This document shows positions 43,632 through 54,643 of a stretch of 64,000 bases of DNA, one piece after another. Under the pieces are notes generated by a model. That model ran no database searches and was not told where the DNA came from. It was given only the letters and a program-made list of their open reading frames with translations. The translations under genes were made by a program, and so were the position numbers. Each line of letters opens with the position of its first letter. Position 1 is the stretch's first letter. Source of the stretch: Nostoc sp. UHCC 0302 (GTDB lineage: Bacteria; Cyanobacteriota; Cyanobacteriia; Cyanobacteriales; Nostocaceae); the NCBI RefSeq assembly GCF_038096175.1, contig NZ_CP151099.1, positions 6,426,001 through 6,490,000 on the forward strand, given 5' to 3'.

Positions 43632-46256
43632 TTAAAACCTTTCACCAATACCAAAATTGATGCGGCTATCACCATCGTCATTGATACCATAGTCAATACG
43701 AATTGGCCCTAGTGGAGATTGCACGCGCACACCGAGACCATAGCCGTAGCCACTACCGTTTTTCTTCAGCAAATCAGCCGCTTGGGTACTACTTCCCAGG
43801 TCACTGCCAACATCTACAAATAGTGCGCCACTGACCACTGAAAAAACTGGGAACCGATACTCAACTGTTGCCTGCACATAAGTCCGCGCACTACTCAAAG
43901 CCCCTTCTTCATAACCTCGGACGGAGTTGCTACCACCGAGGGTAAAGGCTTCATAAGGAGGTAAATCACCAAGGATTGTTCCCCCTTGCAAGTTAAATGC
44001 TAGGGTTTGTGGCCCTTTGCTGAGGTTAATAAAACTGACGGGTACATATTGGCTATAGCTACCCCGCAATCTAGTGAGAAAAATGCTGCCTAATCCTACT
44101 GGCACTGATTGATCGACCCCGAAGCGGAGATAAGAACCACTGGTGGGTTGCAACGGGTTATTACGCCGATCGCGCTGTACCCCTAGTTGGACTAGTAGTA
44201 AATCGTCTTGACCTGAATCAGATAAAGTTAGTGGAGTTGTTTGGACATTTCCATCTTTGAGGATGAGATTTCCATCTTGATCGTATAATGCCCCTCTCTT
44301 TCTCAGGTTGCCATCGGCATCACGGGTGGAAACTCGTTGATACTGCAAACCTGCTGAAGCCGTCCATTCTGATCTTTCGTAAGGATTGCCGGAAAGGGGA
44401 CGGGTAAAGGTGACACCGCCACCTAAACGCAGAACACGGGGGCGATCGCCTTCATCTGTTTGCCCGTTCTCAAAGGTTCTAATATCGCGATTGTCGCCAT
44501 CAAAAATTAAGGAAATCGAACTGCGGCGAAAAATATTGGCTGTGTAAGAAGTCCGGTACGGGTCGCCTGCAATCCAGGGGTCTGTAAACCGCAAATCAAA
44601 TAGCAGTTCCCGTTCTCCCACCTGCACTTCTGCCCCTAGTTTTTGGTTCCTGCCATTCAAGTTTTGCTGCTGATAGCTAACAGTACCAAATAGGCCACTG
44701 GCAGAACTAATCCCTGCCCCAGCGGCAATAGAACCACTGCTACGCTCAGCCACATTTAACACTACATCCACTTTGCTGGGGTCTGTACCAGGGTCAAGAG
44801 AGACATTTACATCTTCAAATAATCCCAGCCCATATACCCGCTGTAGGTCTTTTTGCACCGTGTTGCGGTTGAATACTTGTCCTGGTTTCAACTCCACTTC
44901 TCGTGTAATAATATACTCTTGAGTCCGCCCGCGAATTGGTTGTCCCTTTTCGTCTGTCTCCTGACCCTCTTTATTGCGGAATCGGACTCTAATATTCTCC
45001 ACTACCCCTTCTGCTACTTGTAGTGTCACAACTCCGTTTTCAGCTACTTGCGGCGCTCCAATTACGTTTGCCAATACGTAACCTTGGTCTTGATAACGCT
45101 TGGTTAACAGCTTGATGCTCTCTTGCAAATCACGCAGGTTGAGGATTCTGCCATACTGATTACGAAAAATTTCATCGACAGTATTAGCTGGTAATACCGA
45201 AGCAACGCCAGTGCCAGGATTAGCTTGGACTTGTACCTTAGTCAAGACGGGGTTGGGCTGCACGATAAAGCTGACTCGCACTCCCAAAGGGGTATCTTCT
45301 GGCTGTGCTTGGACGTTAGAGAAAAAGCCAGTGCCAAAGATGGCGTTGATATCCTCTTGCAGTTGAGAACGGGTTGTCGTCCGCCCTGGTTGCGTACGTA
45401 TGACTCGGTAAACTTGATTTTCCAGTTCCGGTGTGATTTGCCCTGTTTGAGGAACGATAACTACTTCTGACACCAGTACACGTGGTTCAGCCGCTTCTGG
45501 GGTAGCGTTGGGTTGAGTAGTTCCTGGAGTTGTTGGGAATGCAGGTGCTGCTGCGGGTGGGTTAACATTCTCCCTGCCTGGAGTTGTGCTAGGAGTTGGA
45601 GAAGGTATTTGTTGATTACTTGGAGGTGTAACTTCTGGGGCAGCGTTGGGTTGAGTAGTTCCTGGAGTTGTGGGAAATGCAGGGGCCGCTGCGGGTGGGT
45701 TAACATTCTCCCCTCCTGGAGTTGTGCTAGGAGTTGGAGAAGGTATTTGTTGATTAGTTGGAGGTGTAATTTCTGGGGCGGCGTTGGGTTGAGTAGTTCC
45801 TGGAGTTGTGGGAAATGCAGGGGCCGCTGCGGGTGGGGTTGTGCTAGGAGTGGGGGAAGGTGTTTGTTGATTACTTGGAGGTGTAGTTTCTGGAGTGGGA
45901 GAGGGCTGTAGTTGAGTAAGCTTTGACTTTATTTGGGGAGTTTGTACAGGAATTGGCGTCACCAATGGTAATACTGCTTTTGGTGACGCCATTGTTGCTG
46001 AGTTGACTTTTAATACTTTGCCAAATGGAGGCTGGAGATATTTTGACTGTAGAACTACTGTTGAGTTGGGGAAAGACTGCACATTTTCGGTAGATTCAAC
46101 TTGACCCGTGTCTTTTTCTGGCTGCTGATTCGTTTCTAGTGTAAAAACCTCTGTTGTCTGTTTGAAATCGTCAGCGGTTTGTGCATTTGCACTCATTGAA
46201 CCGCCCAAAGGGGCTGCAATTGCAACTGCTGCCACCAATACGGGGGATAAACGCAT
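43632..46256 (-). CDS. bamA: Outer-membrane assembly protein BamA/Omp85
   Basis: BamA inserts beta-barrel proteins into the outer membrane; the cyanobacterial protein is related to chloroplast Toc75. After a signal peptide (MRLSPVLVAAVAIAAPLGG, to SANAQ) comes a long Pro/Thr-rich region (about residues 90-255) with three tandem copies of a 46-residue unit (138 bp each). Three POTRA domains (about 257-490: EVVIVPQTGQI, RVSFIVQPNPVLTKV, ELKPGQVFNRNTVQKDLQRVYG) and a 16-strand barrel ending GPIRIDYGINDDGDSRINFGIGERF follow. I chose the ATG at 46256, which gives a clean signal peptide, over GTG at 46283. Confidence 0.95.
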   Translation of the reverse strand: MRLSPVLVAAVAIAAPLGGSMSANAQTADDFKQTTEVFTLETNQQPEKDTGQVESTENVQSFPNSTVVLQSKYLQPPFGKVLKVNSATMASPKAVLPLVTPIPVQTPQIKSKLTQLQPSPTPETTPPSNQQTPSPTPSTTPPAAAPAFPTTPGTTQPNAAPEITPPTNQQIPSPTPSTTPGGENVNPPAAAPAFPTTPGTTQPNAAPEVTPPSNQQIPSPTPSTTPGRENVNPPAAAPAFPTTPGTTQPNATPEAAEPRVLVSEVVIVPQTGQITPELENQVYRVIRTQPGRTTTRSQLQEDINAIFGTGFFSNVQAQPEDTPLGVRVSFIVQPNPVLTKVQVQANPGTGVASVLPANTVDEIFRNQYGRILNLRDLQESIKLLTKRYQDQGYVLANVIGAPQVAENGVVTLQVAEGVVENIRVRFRNKEGQETDEKGQPIRGRTQEYIITREVELKPGQVFNRNTVQKDLQRVYGLGLFEDVNVSLDPGTDPSKVDVVLNVAERSSGSIAAGAGISSASGLFGTVSYQQQNLNGRNQKLGAEVQVGERELLFDLRFTDPWIAGDPYRTSYTANIFRRSSISLIFDGDNRDIRTFENGQTDEGDRPRVLRLGGGVTFTRPLSGNPYERSEWTASAGLQYQRVSTRDADGNLRKRGALYDQDGNLILKDGNVQTTPLTLSDSGQDDLLLVQLGVQRDRRNNPLQPTSGSYLRFGVDQSVPVGLGSIFLTRLRGSYSQYVPVSFINLSKGPQTLAFNLQGGTILGDLPPYEAFTLGGSNSVRGYEEGALSSARTYVQATVEYRFPVFSVVSGALFVDVGSDLGSSTQAADLLKKNGSGYGYGLGVRVQSPLGPIRIDYGINDDGDSRINFGIGERF
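45490..45890. repeat. 138-bp tandem repeats inside bamA
   Basis: The block around GGGAATGCAGG(TG/GG)C(T/C)GCTGCGGG recurs at about 45532, 45669 and 45807, a period of 138 bp (46 codons). The encoded unit is PAAAPAFPTTPGTTQPNA followed by PTNQQIPSPTPSTTPG. The third copy is shortened. The in-frame period preserves the protein. Confidence 0.85.
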
Positions 46257-46509
46257 TTTATTTGGATTCCTCTTCACGACCACACACCATCACAAATTAG
46301 TCATTGGGAGCCACTACGTTGCGGAGAGAATTTAGAGCGGAGGGTTCCCCCCGTTGTTCGCACAGCGTCTCTTTTTGGGAGAAGTAAGTAGCGTTCATTA
46401 GCCATTAGTCAAGTATTTTTCATCCGGACTTTTGATTTTGCTATGTATTATTTGGATAAGTGACAAATGACTAACGACAATCCACACGAGTTTAATTTAT
46501 TTTTGCCAC

Positions 46510-47247
46510 TTAATTTTTAGTCTCTACTGCTTTTATTACTCTTTGTAAGACCTCCTGGTAGGCATTTTCTACATTCCCTAAATCTCGACGGAAGCGGTCT
46601 TTGTCGAGGACTCGGCGGTTAGAGTCACCTTCTGCTATATCCCACAAACGGCAGGTGTCGGGGCTAATTTCATCTGCCAAGAGCAACTGCTGTTGTGAGT
46701 CCAGACCAAACTCTAGTTTGAAATCCACTAGGGTAATACTGCACCGTTGCCAAAAACCCCTCAGAAACTCGTTAATTTGTAGTGCTAGATGTGTAATGGC
46801 ATCTACTTGTTCCGGGGTTGCTAGTTCCATCAGGTACAAGCGATCGCTTGTTAGTAATGGATCTCCCAATTCATCGTTTTTGTAATAAAACTCTACCAAA
46901 GGTTTTTTCAGAACGGTACCCAGTGGCAATCCTGTTTGCTGACACAGACTCCCAGCGGCAATGTTTCTGACAACTACTTCTAAGGGCAAAATGTTTACTG
47001 CTCTTACCCGCATCTGATTTGGAGCAGGGTTAGCAATAAAGTGAGTTTTGATACCATGTGCTTCCAACTGCTCAAATAGCTTGCTGGAAATAATACAATT
47101 AATTTTTCCTTTTCCTTGAATGCTGCCACGCTTTTGGGCGTTAAATGCAGTCGCATCATCTTTGAAATCAGCCAACAAGACTTCTGGATCGTCTGTTGTA
47201 TAGAGAATTTTGGCTTTGCCTTCGTATAGCTTGGAATTAACAGACAT
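46510..47247 (-). CDS. purC: Phosphoribosylaminoimidazole-succinocarboxamide synthase
   Basis: PurC makes SAICAR from CAIR and aspartate in purine synthesis. The 245-residue product shows KLYEGKAKILYTTDDPEVLLADFKDDATAFNAQKRG, VVRNIAAGSLCQQTGL, LVDFKLEFGLDSQQQLLLADEISPDTCRLWD and DKDRFRRDLGNVENAYQEV, the full PurC pattern. It lies upstream of bamA in the same direction, an arrangement common in cyanobacteria. Confidence 0.97.
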   Translation of the reverse strand: MSVNSKLYEGKAKILYTTDDPEVLLADFKDDATAFNAQKRGSIQGKGKINCIISSKLFEQLEAHGIKTHFIANPAPNQMRVRAVNILPLEVVVRNIAAGSLCQQTGLPLGTVLKKPLVEFYYKNDELGDPLLTSDRLYLMELATPEQVDAITHLALQINEFLRGFWQRCSITLVDFKLEFGLDSQQQLLLADEISPDTCRLWDIAEGDSNRRVLDKDRFRRDLGNVENAYQEVLQRVIKAVETKN

Positions 47248-48027
47248 GGTAGCAGGTAAAGTTCTGAGCGATGAGCAGCTTTTGCGCTTTCAGGCTTAAC
47301 CATTTTATCTTTTGTGATTAACCATTGGGCGGCAGTGACAAGTTAAGACCCATTAGTCCAACAATTTTGTTTGAATTGACCCCAGCATAAGGGTGTGTGG
47401 GTGGTGTATGAACCGAAAAATCTTGTATCGAAAATTTTCAGTCTAAAATTTTTAGTCACATAGTTACTTATAAAAACTTCATAATAATATCTAACCTTTA
47501 ACAGAAGACAAATATCCCTAATGTATTTTACTATGGAAATTATTATGTATCTTTTTTTACCATAAAGCTTTATCAATATATAAGGGTAAAATAAGTTTCG
47601 AAAGATACGCTTAAGTAAATATGCTGAATTGAAGTGAGTGTAAGGCAAAGGCAATTACAATTACTACAATTTCGTAATTTAAAATGAATTTAGTGTAGTG
47701 AAATAGGAGGAAGTAAGCTATCCTCGGTGATCATTTTTACAGTAGATTTTTTGCAAAACTTGTACTGTGAGTATTTAAGCTTTATTTTCTAGTCTCAAAA
47801 TCATAATCAACCAGTTCTGCCACAACCTTGCCAGGATAGTGGTTCAATGATTTAACTTCTCTTGCATATCACAATAGTGTCCGATGGAAGCGATCGCAGT
47901 TCGCAGACTGCCCAAAACAATTGCTTTACCAAGTAATGTAAAGAAATGTTTCTGTTTTTTAAAAGAGAGAATCAGACTAGGTTGTGATTCAGCTTTAGAA
48001 ATTAAAACAAAAGTAGGAGTTTAATAA
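47248..48027. other. Intergenic region without a supported gene
   Basis: This 780-base AT-rich stretch separates purC from the gene at 48028. An open frame on the minus strand (47343-47654) has no coding character that I recognise. One HIP1 octamer lies near 47889. Promoters for both flanks are expected; AGGAG precedes 48028. Confidence 0.5.
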
Positions 48028-48303
48028 ATGGAGAAAAAAATAGTGGACAAAGATGATTTTCTCTATCCTCGTGGTCGCTACTATGGTCAGGTAAAGCCTG
48101 AAAACTTAGTTTTTAATGCGAATCTACAGGAATTTGCCCAGCGAGTCAGCTACATCTGCAATTTAGAAACAGGTGGAAAATTGCCTCCAGGTGAAGCTTA
48201 CGAACAAATCAAGAATCTGTGGAAACAGTTGAAACGCACTAAAAAACAACTGAAAATTGGCGAAGACCCGTTTCAAAGTAACGATACTAATAGTGAAGAG
48301 TAA
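48028..48303 (+). CDS. Small conserved cyanobacterial protein (possibly DUF7219)
   Basis: The 91-residue product starts MEKKIVDKDDFLYPRGRYYG and contains LVFNANLQEFAQRVSYICNLETGGKL and a basic helix (YEQIKNLWKQLKRTKKQL). AGGAG lies ten bases before the ATG. It looks like a soluble, mainly helical protein widely conserved among cyanobacteria; I recall the DUF7219 label but am not certain. It converges on the cyclase gene. Confidence 0.75.
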   Translation: MEKKIVDKDDFLYPRGRYYGQVKPENLVFNANLQEFAQRVSYICNLETGGKLPPGEAYEQIKNLWKQLKRTKKQLKIGEDPFQSNDTNSEE

Positions 48304-48345
48304 GAAGTTAGGCAGGTAAAGAGGAAAATAACTCTTGATTGTTAA

Positions 48346-51045
48346 CTACTTGGCGCTCATTGTCCAAACACCATCCCAAGATTCTGGAGGCGGCGTTTGT
48401 TGGTAATTATGAGCTCGTTGTAGATGGATATCGACAGCTTGGTCTGTCGGTCGGATGCGTTTAGCAGTTTCAAAGTAGGAAATTGCTTGTGAGAAGTCAC
48501 GCGCTATGTAAGCAGAACGTCCAGCGTGGTAATGAGACAAAAATTCTTGAGTATTGGCATCTAAAGGAGTAGTACGATCGCCAATTAGCTCATAAATATT
48601 TACAGCCTGATGTTTCCCCTTGACTCGAATTTTATCTAACTGCCGCGTCCAAATGCGATCGCTGCACATTTGGTAAGTAAATTCGCTTAAAAGAATGTCG
48701 CATCCATATTCTTTAGTTACTGCTTCTAAGCGCGAACTCAAATTCACACTATCCCCAATTACGGTATAGTCCATCCGTTTGCGGGAACCGATATTTCCTG
48801 AAACTACTTCTCCAGAACTAATTCCAATGCCAATTTGAATTTGTGGCTGCGCCTGAATAATTTGCCGCTGGTTAAATTCCTCCAAGCGGTGACGCATATC
48901 TAATGCCGATTGCACCGCCCTCCAAGCATGATTTTCTGTAAGTGGTAGTGGCGCACCAAATACCGCCATTAAAGCATCGCCAATAAACTTATCCAAAGTG
49001 CCTTCATAGTTAAAAACAGCCTCCACCATCGTTTCAAAATACTGATTGAGCAAGGATACTACCTCAGCTGCACCAATATTTTCTGTCAGCGTTGTGTAGC
49101 CTCGGATATCAGAAAACAAGATGGTGACTTCCTTGCGTTCCCCGCCCATTAAAGCATCTTCACCCAATGCCAAAACTTGCTCTGCTACATGGGGTGTTAG
49201 GTATCGAGACATAGTAGTTTTCAGGCGTTTTTCCTGGCTAATATCTTCCAAAACGACCAAACCACCTCTGGCTCCCCCTTCTGGGTTAGTTAGAGGATTA
49301 ACAGTTAGATTAATGCTGCGTTCTAATTTTTGCACTTGATTAGAACTGAGAAAGTCAGATTGGGGAGTTAAGGGTAAATTCCAGGGAATAAAAACATCTG
49401 GGTTATTGCGATCGCGCACTGCTAGAATTGGGTACTGAATAGCCGAGGGAACCTCTGTTGCTCGCTCAGCCTCTTTCAAGGAGATAGCAACTGCTGTTGG
49501 TTCTGTTGAGTTGTTGAAGCCAGGAGGATAATAACAACTGAAATTCCTAACGGCTGAATCCTGAGTTTCACTCGTTGCTTTAGACTCAGGAGGGAAAAAT
49601 TGATACAGTCCTACTGTTAAAGTTTGTTCTGGTACATAATGTTTAGCCCCAGTTTTTAAACTATCTTCTAACCGCAGTTGTAGATTTTCAATTGGCACTA
49701 CCTCCCAAACTAAACGGCCAATCAAATTGTGTTCCCAAAAAAGCTTGTTGTTTTTAGTATTAGCATCTCTGAGAGGACAACCCAGCAACTCTAATGCTGC
49801 GTCATTAATCGTGACAATCTGCCCTATCATATCTGTCGAAATTACAGCATCCGATAGACTTTGTAAAATGTCTTTTTGATACTGTTTTTCTAACAACACA
49901 TTTTCAAATAGCCGGGCATTTTCCAAGGCAATTCCAGCTTGGATATTAAAAGCCCGCATAAACTCTTCGTCAGAGGCAGTAAAACTGCCTTGTTGCTTAT
50001 TAATTAATTGCGTTACCCCAATTAATTCATTGGCAGAATTAAACACTGGTAAACACAAGATATTGCGGGTGACATATCCAGTCTTTCTATCTGTGGACGG
50101 GTCAAAGCGGGGGTCTTTGTAGGCATCGGCGATATTTAATGCTTCACCAGTTGAGGCTACGTAGCCAGCAATGCCACGGTTAGTAGGAATGCGGATTTCA
50201 ATCAAGTTTGTACCATCTGCCGCTGCAACCTTTGTCCAGAGTTCATTCATTTCTTTCCGATACAAAAACAGCGTGCTACGGTCTGCTTGCATAAGAATCC
50301 GCGCTTGCTCCATGACAATTTGCAAAGTTGCTTCTAAATCTAGACTTTGCCCCAGTGTCTGAGTCGCCCGCAACAGAGCCGTTGCTCCCCGCTGATTACG
50401 AGCTGCTACATAGAAAGATTGACAAGTTTCGAGGATAATACCAATAGAAGCAGCAAAGTCTCGAAAACGCTCTTCATCATCGTGATCAAACGGATTATTT
50501 CCAGCTTTATTGGCCAGTTGTACTACTGCTACAATCTGATTTTTGCTACTCACAACAGGCATACATAAAATATTGCGAGTCTTATACCCCAGTTGTTTTT
50601 CCAATTCTGGGCTAAATAGGGGATGATTAGAGATTTCAGATATATTCAGATATTGGCCTGTACTCGCAACATGACCTGGGATACCAACGGTGATGGGAGT
50701 GCGAATTTCTAAAAATCTTTGGGTTTTGTCCTGGGGAACTTTTGACCACAGTTGACTTTTGTCGTTGTCAACTAAAAAAATGGCTGTGTGTTCTGCTTGA
50801 AGAATTTGACCAATTTTGAGTGTGATTGCTTCTAGTACCTTTTCCAACATAGTTTCTAGAGCTTCATTATTGATTAACTCAATAGCTCTGAGAAATTGCT
50901 GGAACTCAGCCGTAATGAAATCTAGTAAGCAAACAAATTCATTAACAGATAATTCTTTAACGCGACGCAGTAGGGTATGAGTACGATTAACTTGAGTAAG
51001 TTCAGTTAATGTAGCCAAGACGCTACCTGGATTGGGGAGTGTCAT
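48346..51045 (-). CDS. GAF-GAF-PAS adenylate cyclase (CyaB type)
   Basis: The 899-residue protein has two GAF domains (about residues 55-200 and 230-385), a PAS region (about 395-520, with an insertion), a class III nucleotidyl cyclase domain (about 635-830) and a TPR-like tail. In the cyclase domain the metal aspartates are in ILFSDIRGYTTL (about 646) and KFIGDALMAVFG (about 690). The adjacent lysine and the threonine in MDYTVIGDSVNL match the ATP-selecting residues known from Anabaena CyaB1. In that family a GAF domain binds cAMP and activates the enzyme. It is transcribed alone. Confidence 0.92.
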   Translation of the reverse strand: MTLPNPGSVLATLTELTQVNRTHTLLRRVKELSVNEFVCLLDFITAEFQQFLRAIELINNEALETMLEKVLEAITLKIGQILQAEHTAIFLVDNDKSQLWSKVPQDKTQRFLEIRTPITVGIPGHVASTGQYLNISEISNHPLFSPELEKQLGYKTRNILCMPVVSSKNQIVAVVQLANKAGNNPFDHDDEERFRDFAASIGIILETCQSFYVAARNQRGATALLRATQTLGQSLDLEATLQIVMEQARILMQADRSTLFLYRKEMNELWTKVAAADGTNLIEIRIPTNRGIAGYVASTGEALNIADAYKDPRFDPSTDRKTGYVTRNILCLPVFNSANELIGVTQLINKQQGSFTASDEEFMRAFNIQAGIALENARLFENVLLEKQYQKDILQSLSDAVISTDMIGQIVTINDAALELLGCPLRDANTKNNKLFWEHNLIGRLVWEVVPIENLQLRLEDSLKTGAKHYVPEQTLTVGLYQFFPPESKATSETQDSAVRNFSCYYPPGFNNSTEPTAVAISLKEAERATEVPSAIQYPILAVRDRNNPDVFIPWNLPLTPQSDFLSSNQVQKLERSINLTVNPLTNPEGGARGGLVVLEDISQEKRLKTTMSRYLTPHVAEQVLALGEDALMGGERKEVTILFSDIRGYTTLTENIGAAEVVSLLNQYFETMVEAVFNYEGTLDKFIGDALMAVFGAPLPLTENHAWRAVQSALDMRHRLEEFNQRQIIQAQPQIQIGIGISSGEVVSGNIGSRKRMDYTVIGDSVNLSSRLEAVTKEYGCDILLSEFTYQMCSDRIWTRQLDKIRVKGKHQAVNIYELIGDRTTPLDANTQEFLSHYHAGRSAYIARDFSQAISYFETAKRIRPTDQAVDIHLQRAHNYQQTPPPESWDGVWTMSAK

Positions 51046-51054
51046 GGAAATTTT

Positions 51055-51135
51055 AGATTGGGGACTGGGAGCTGGGGGCTAGGGACTGGGGACTAGAGAG
51101 AGAATAATAACTCTTAAATCAGCACTCAGCACTCA
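51055..51135. repeat. GGGGACT-type short tandem repeats between sqdX and cyclase genes
   Basis: Degenerate TGGGGACTGGGAGC / AGGGACTGGGGACT units followed by CAGCACTCAGTACTC units fill the spacer. STRR type. Confidence 0.65.
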
Positions 51136-51147
51136 GTACTCCCTTCC

Positions 51148-52278
51148 CTATTTGGTCAATTTTTCAGAAAATATCACCTTTTGATAATAATTTTGTAGCT
51201 GGCGCGTGGCTGCTGCCCATCCCCACTTTTCTGCTTCACTGCGAGCATTTTGACGGATGGTATCTCGTTGTTGTTTCTGTTGTAAGAGGCGGATGGTAGC
51301 AGAAATTGCTTCTTGAATATCTGCTTTAGGATCAAAAAGATATCCATTTACCCCGTCTGTGACAATATCAGGAATTCCTCCAGAACGAGCTGCTACGACT
51401 GGACACCCAGCTGCCATTGCTTCTAATAATACTAATCCTAAAGTTTCTGTACGGGAAGGAAAAATAAAGGCATCAGCGCTAGCAAAGGCAGAACCCAATT
51501 CTCGCCCCATGAGATATCCCACAAAATTGGTATTTGTACCAGCAAAGTGTTTTTGCAGCGCTTGGCGGTGTGGCCCATCGCCTACCAATGCTAATCGGGC
51601 TTCGGGAATTGCTTGTAAAATTGGTTTGATGCGCTCAATTTCTTTTTCAGCAGAAAGACGCCCAACGTAAAGCAGTAAGGGACTTTCAGGATGATTTTGT
51701 GATAAACGCGATCGCATCTCCAGACTAGCTAAATCAGGCTGAAATAATTCTGTATCTACTCCACGTTGCCACAAGTCTACCCGTTCGATGCCGTGTGTTG
51801 TTAGTTCTTCCACCATCGCTGTAGAGGTACATAGGTTCAATGCTGCTTGATTATGAGCGCCTTTGAGCAATTCCCAAAGCAGCCCTTCAAGCATCCCTAA
51901 ACCGTAATGCTGGAGATATTGGGGTAAATGCGTATGGTAAGAAGCTACCAAGGGGATTTTGAGAATTTTGCTATAAAATATCCCAGATAAACCCAAAACT
52001 GCCGGATTTACAACATGAATGATATCTGGCTGAAACTCTTCTAAAGCGTAGCCAATGGCTGGGCGGGGTAATGACATCTTCAATTCTGGATACAATGGCA
52101 GAGGAAAGCCAGTGACGCCGTAAACTTTCGCTCCTTTGTGTTCAGTGATGCCGCCTTCCGGCGCAACTACCAGTACTTGGTCGCCATGACGTTGTAGATG
52201 GTCTACAGTGTGGCGCAGACGCGTTACAATGCCGTCAACCTTTGGTAAAAAGGTTTCGGTAAATAGGGCAATTCTCAT
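51148..52278 (-). CDS. sqdX: Sulfoquinovosyl diacylglycerol synthase SqdX
   Basis: SqdX transfers sulfoquinovose from UDP-sulfoquinovose to diacylglycerol, the last step of sulfolipid (SQDG) synthesis for thylakoid membranes. The 376-residue GT-B glycosyltransferase starts MRIALFTETFLPKVDGIVTRL and has PDIIHVVNPAVLGLSG, ASYHTHLPQYLQHYGLG, LLYVGRLSAEKEIERI and the donor-site SRTETLGLVLLEAMAAGCPVV (EX7E motif). It lies downstream of sqdB on the same strand, so the two form the sulfolipid unit. Confidence 0.96.
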   Translation of the reverse strand: MRIALFTETFLPKVDGIVTRLRHTVDHLQRHGDQVLVVAPEGGITEHKGAKVYGVTGFPLPLYPELKMSLPRPAIGYALEEFQPDIIHVVNPAVLGLSGIFYSKILKIPLVASYHTHLPQYLQHYGLGMLEGLLWELLKGAHNQAALNLCTSTAMVEELTTHGIERVDLWQRGVDTELFQPDLASLEMRSRLSQNHPESPLLLYVGRLSAEKEIERIKPILQAIPEARLALVGDGPHRQALQKHFAGTNTNFVGYLMGRELGSAFASADAFIFPSRTETLGLVLLEAMAAGCPVVAARSGGIPDIVTDGVNGYLFDPKADIQEAISATIRLLQQKQQRDTIRQNARSEAEKWGWAAATRQLQNYYQKVIFSEKLTK

Positions 52279-52599
52279 AAAAAACTATTCAGTACAGGCG
52301 GATAATCCCAGTTTCTTGTGGATTTGGCTATTAATCAAAGATTAAACTGTCTACCGTGATGTAATCAATTCTGTAGGGTCAAAATAAACGGAAAAAGCGA
52401 CAAACCTACTAATAGCTAGATTATATGCCTGTTAAAGAAGGCAGCTATGCTGGTGGAACTATTTGCACGAGAATGCAGACGCCTAATAAAAAACAATTAA
52501 CTGGTCGTCATATTGGGCTAAAATACGGCGACCAGTTTTAAGTCAGCAACTCAGTTAAGTTAAATAGGGTTTTGTTATGAGCTGCACGCAGCCTATACC
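52279..52599. other. sqdB-sqdX spacer with hairpin
   Basis: A 321-base gap holds a 9-bp hairpin: AACTGGTCG (52499-52507) with CGACCAGTT (52529-52537), followed on the minus strand by AATTGTTTTTT. It could attenuate transcription from sqdB into sqdX. A 38-codon open frame on the plus strand (52425-52541) covers the hairpin; I cannot say whether it is expressed. Confidence 0.5.
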
Positions 52600-53766
<1,167 letters not shown>

Positions 53767-53891
53767 TTACTCGCTGATAGCTAAATCTATCAGGTTTGTG
53801 TCCCTTATCAATCATCATTCTGGGGGAAATCTTGGAACAAGGGCAAGGGAGACACGGGGAGAAGCATAACTCCTAACTCCTGCCTGAACAT

Positions 53892-54419
53892 TTAAGACTT
53901 TGGAATTCGATACTGCTGTGCAATGTAATAAAAGAAACGGTAATAATCCTTAAATTTTTTGCTCTCGCTTCGCCCCTGCCAGTAGTAGTTCACTTGACCT
54001 TGAGTTAATGTAAGTGTCATGGAACTTACCTGTTGATTAACTTCCACAACCAGCATCCCAGATACCCCTTGGGTAGTCTGAAAGTTAGAATTTATCTTTT
54101 TAATTGCCTCCTTGTCTGTCGTCGAATCCGGTAACTGATTACTCGCCCAACCCCGAATTTCCACAGAGTTGCTTTCCGGCGAAACCAATGCAATTCCATC
54201 ACCGTTTTCTGGAGCTGCTAAAGCAGTCCAGTTACTGGGATATGGAAACTCAAAGCCATATCGGTAATTACTATATGTCTTCCATGTAAGAGTTCCAGCG
54301 TTAAAACCAGTTACACATCCACACAGCATCATCAACAGAGCAATAGTTCCGCTAACGCCAGAAGCAAAAGTATAAATTTTGCCTCCAAAACCACGAGTTT
54401 TAACGGCAGCAGTCGTCAT
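53892..54419 (-). CDS. Putative lipoprotein with PsbP-like features
   Basis: The product starts MTTAAVKTRGFGGKIY, has a hydrophobic stretch ending in a lipobox-like MMLCGC (about residues 32-38), and then a domain beginning YSNYRYGFEFPYPSNWTAL, a pattern seen at the start of PsbP/Mog1-like domains. The domain is about 130 residues. It may be a lumenal or periplasmic lipoprotein; the family call is tentative. I chose the ATG at 54419, with AAAGGTG just upstream, over TTG at 54443. It lies next to the insertion sequence. Confidence 0.72.
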   Translation of the reverse strand: MTTAAVKTRGFGGKIYTFASGVSGTIALLMMLCGCVTGFNAGTLTWKTYSNYRYGFEFPYPSNWTALAAPENGDGIALVSPESNSVEIRGWASNQLPDSTTDKEAIKKINSNFQTTQGVSGMLVVEVNQQVSSMTLTLTQGQVNYYWQGRSESKKFKDYYRFFYYIAQQYRIPKS

Positions 54420-54643
54420 TGTTACACCTTTTGCCAAAGTCAATGATTTTGTAGAAATCCCAGAAAGACAACATATGGGCGAGTAAGAGGTTAGCTATTG
54501 ATTTTAAATGCAATCTAGTCAAAACCAATTCACCGTTTTATACATAGCTAAAGTCAGTGAATAGTTTGATACACAGTAGAACAGATATGATTTGTATGAC
54601 AAGTGCTATAAGCCTATAAGGCAGCAGTTACAAGTTATTATTC

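Noticed and set aside
45513-45911. Cys/Trp-rich plus-strand frame of 132 codons
   Set aside because: It is the antisense shadow of the proline-rich tandem repeats of bamA.
47343-47654. Minus-strand frame of 103 codons
   Set aside because: AT-rich spacer with a Tyr/Ile/Lys-biased composition, no recognisable motif and no ribosome-binding site.
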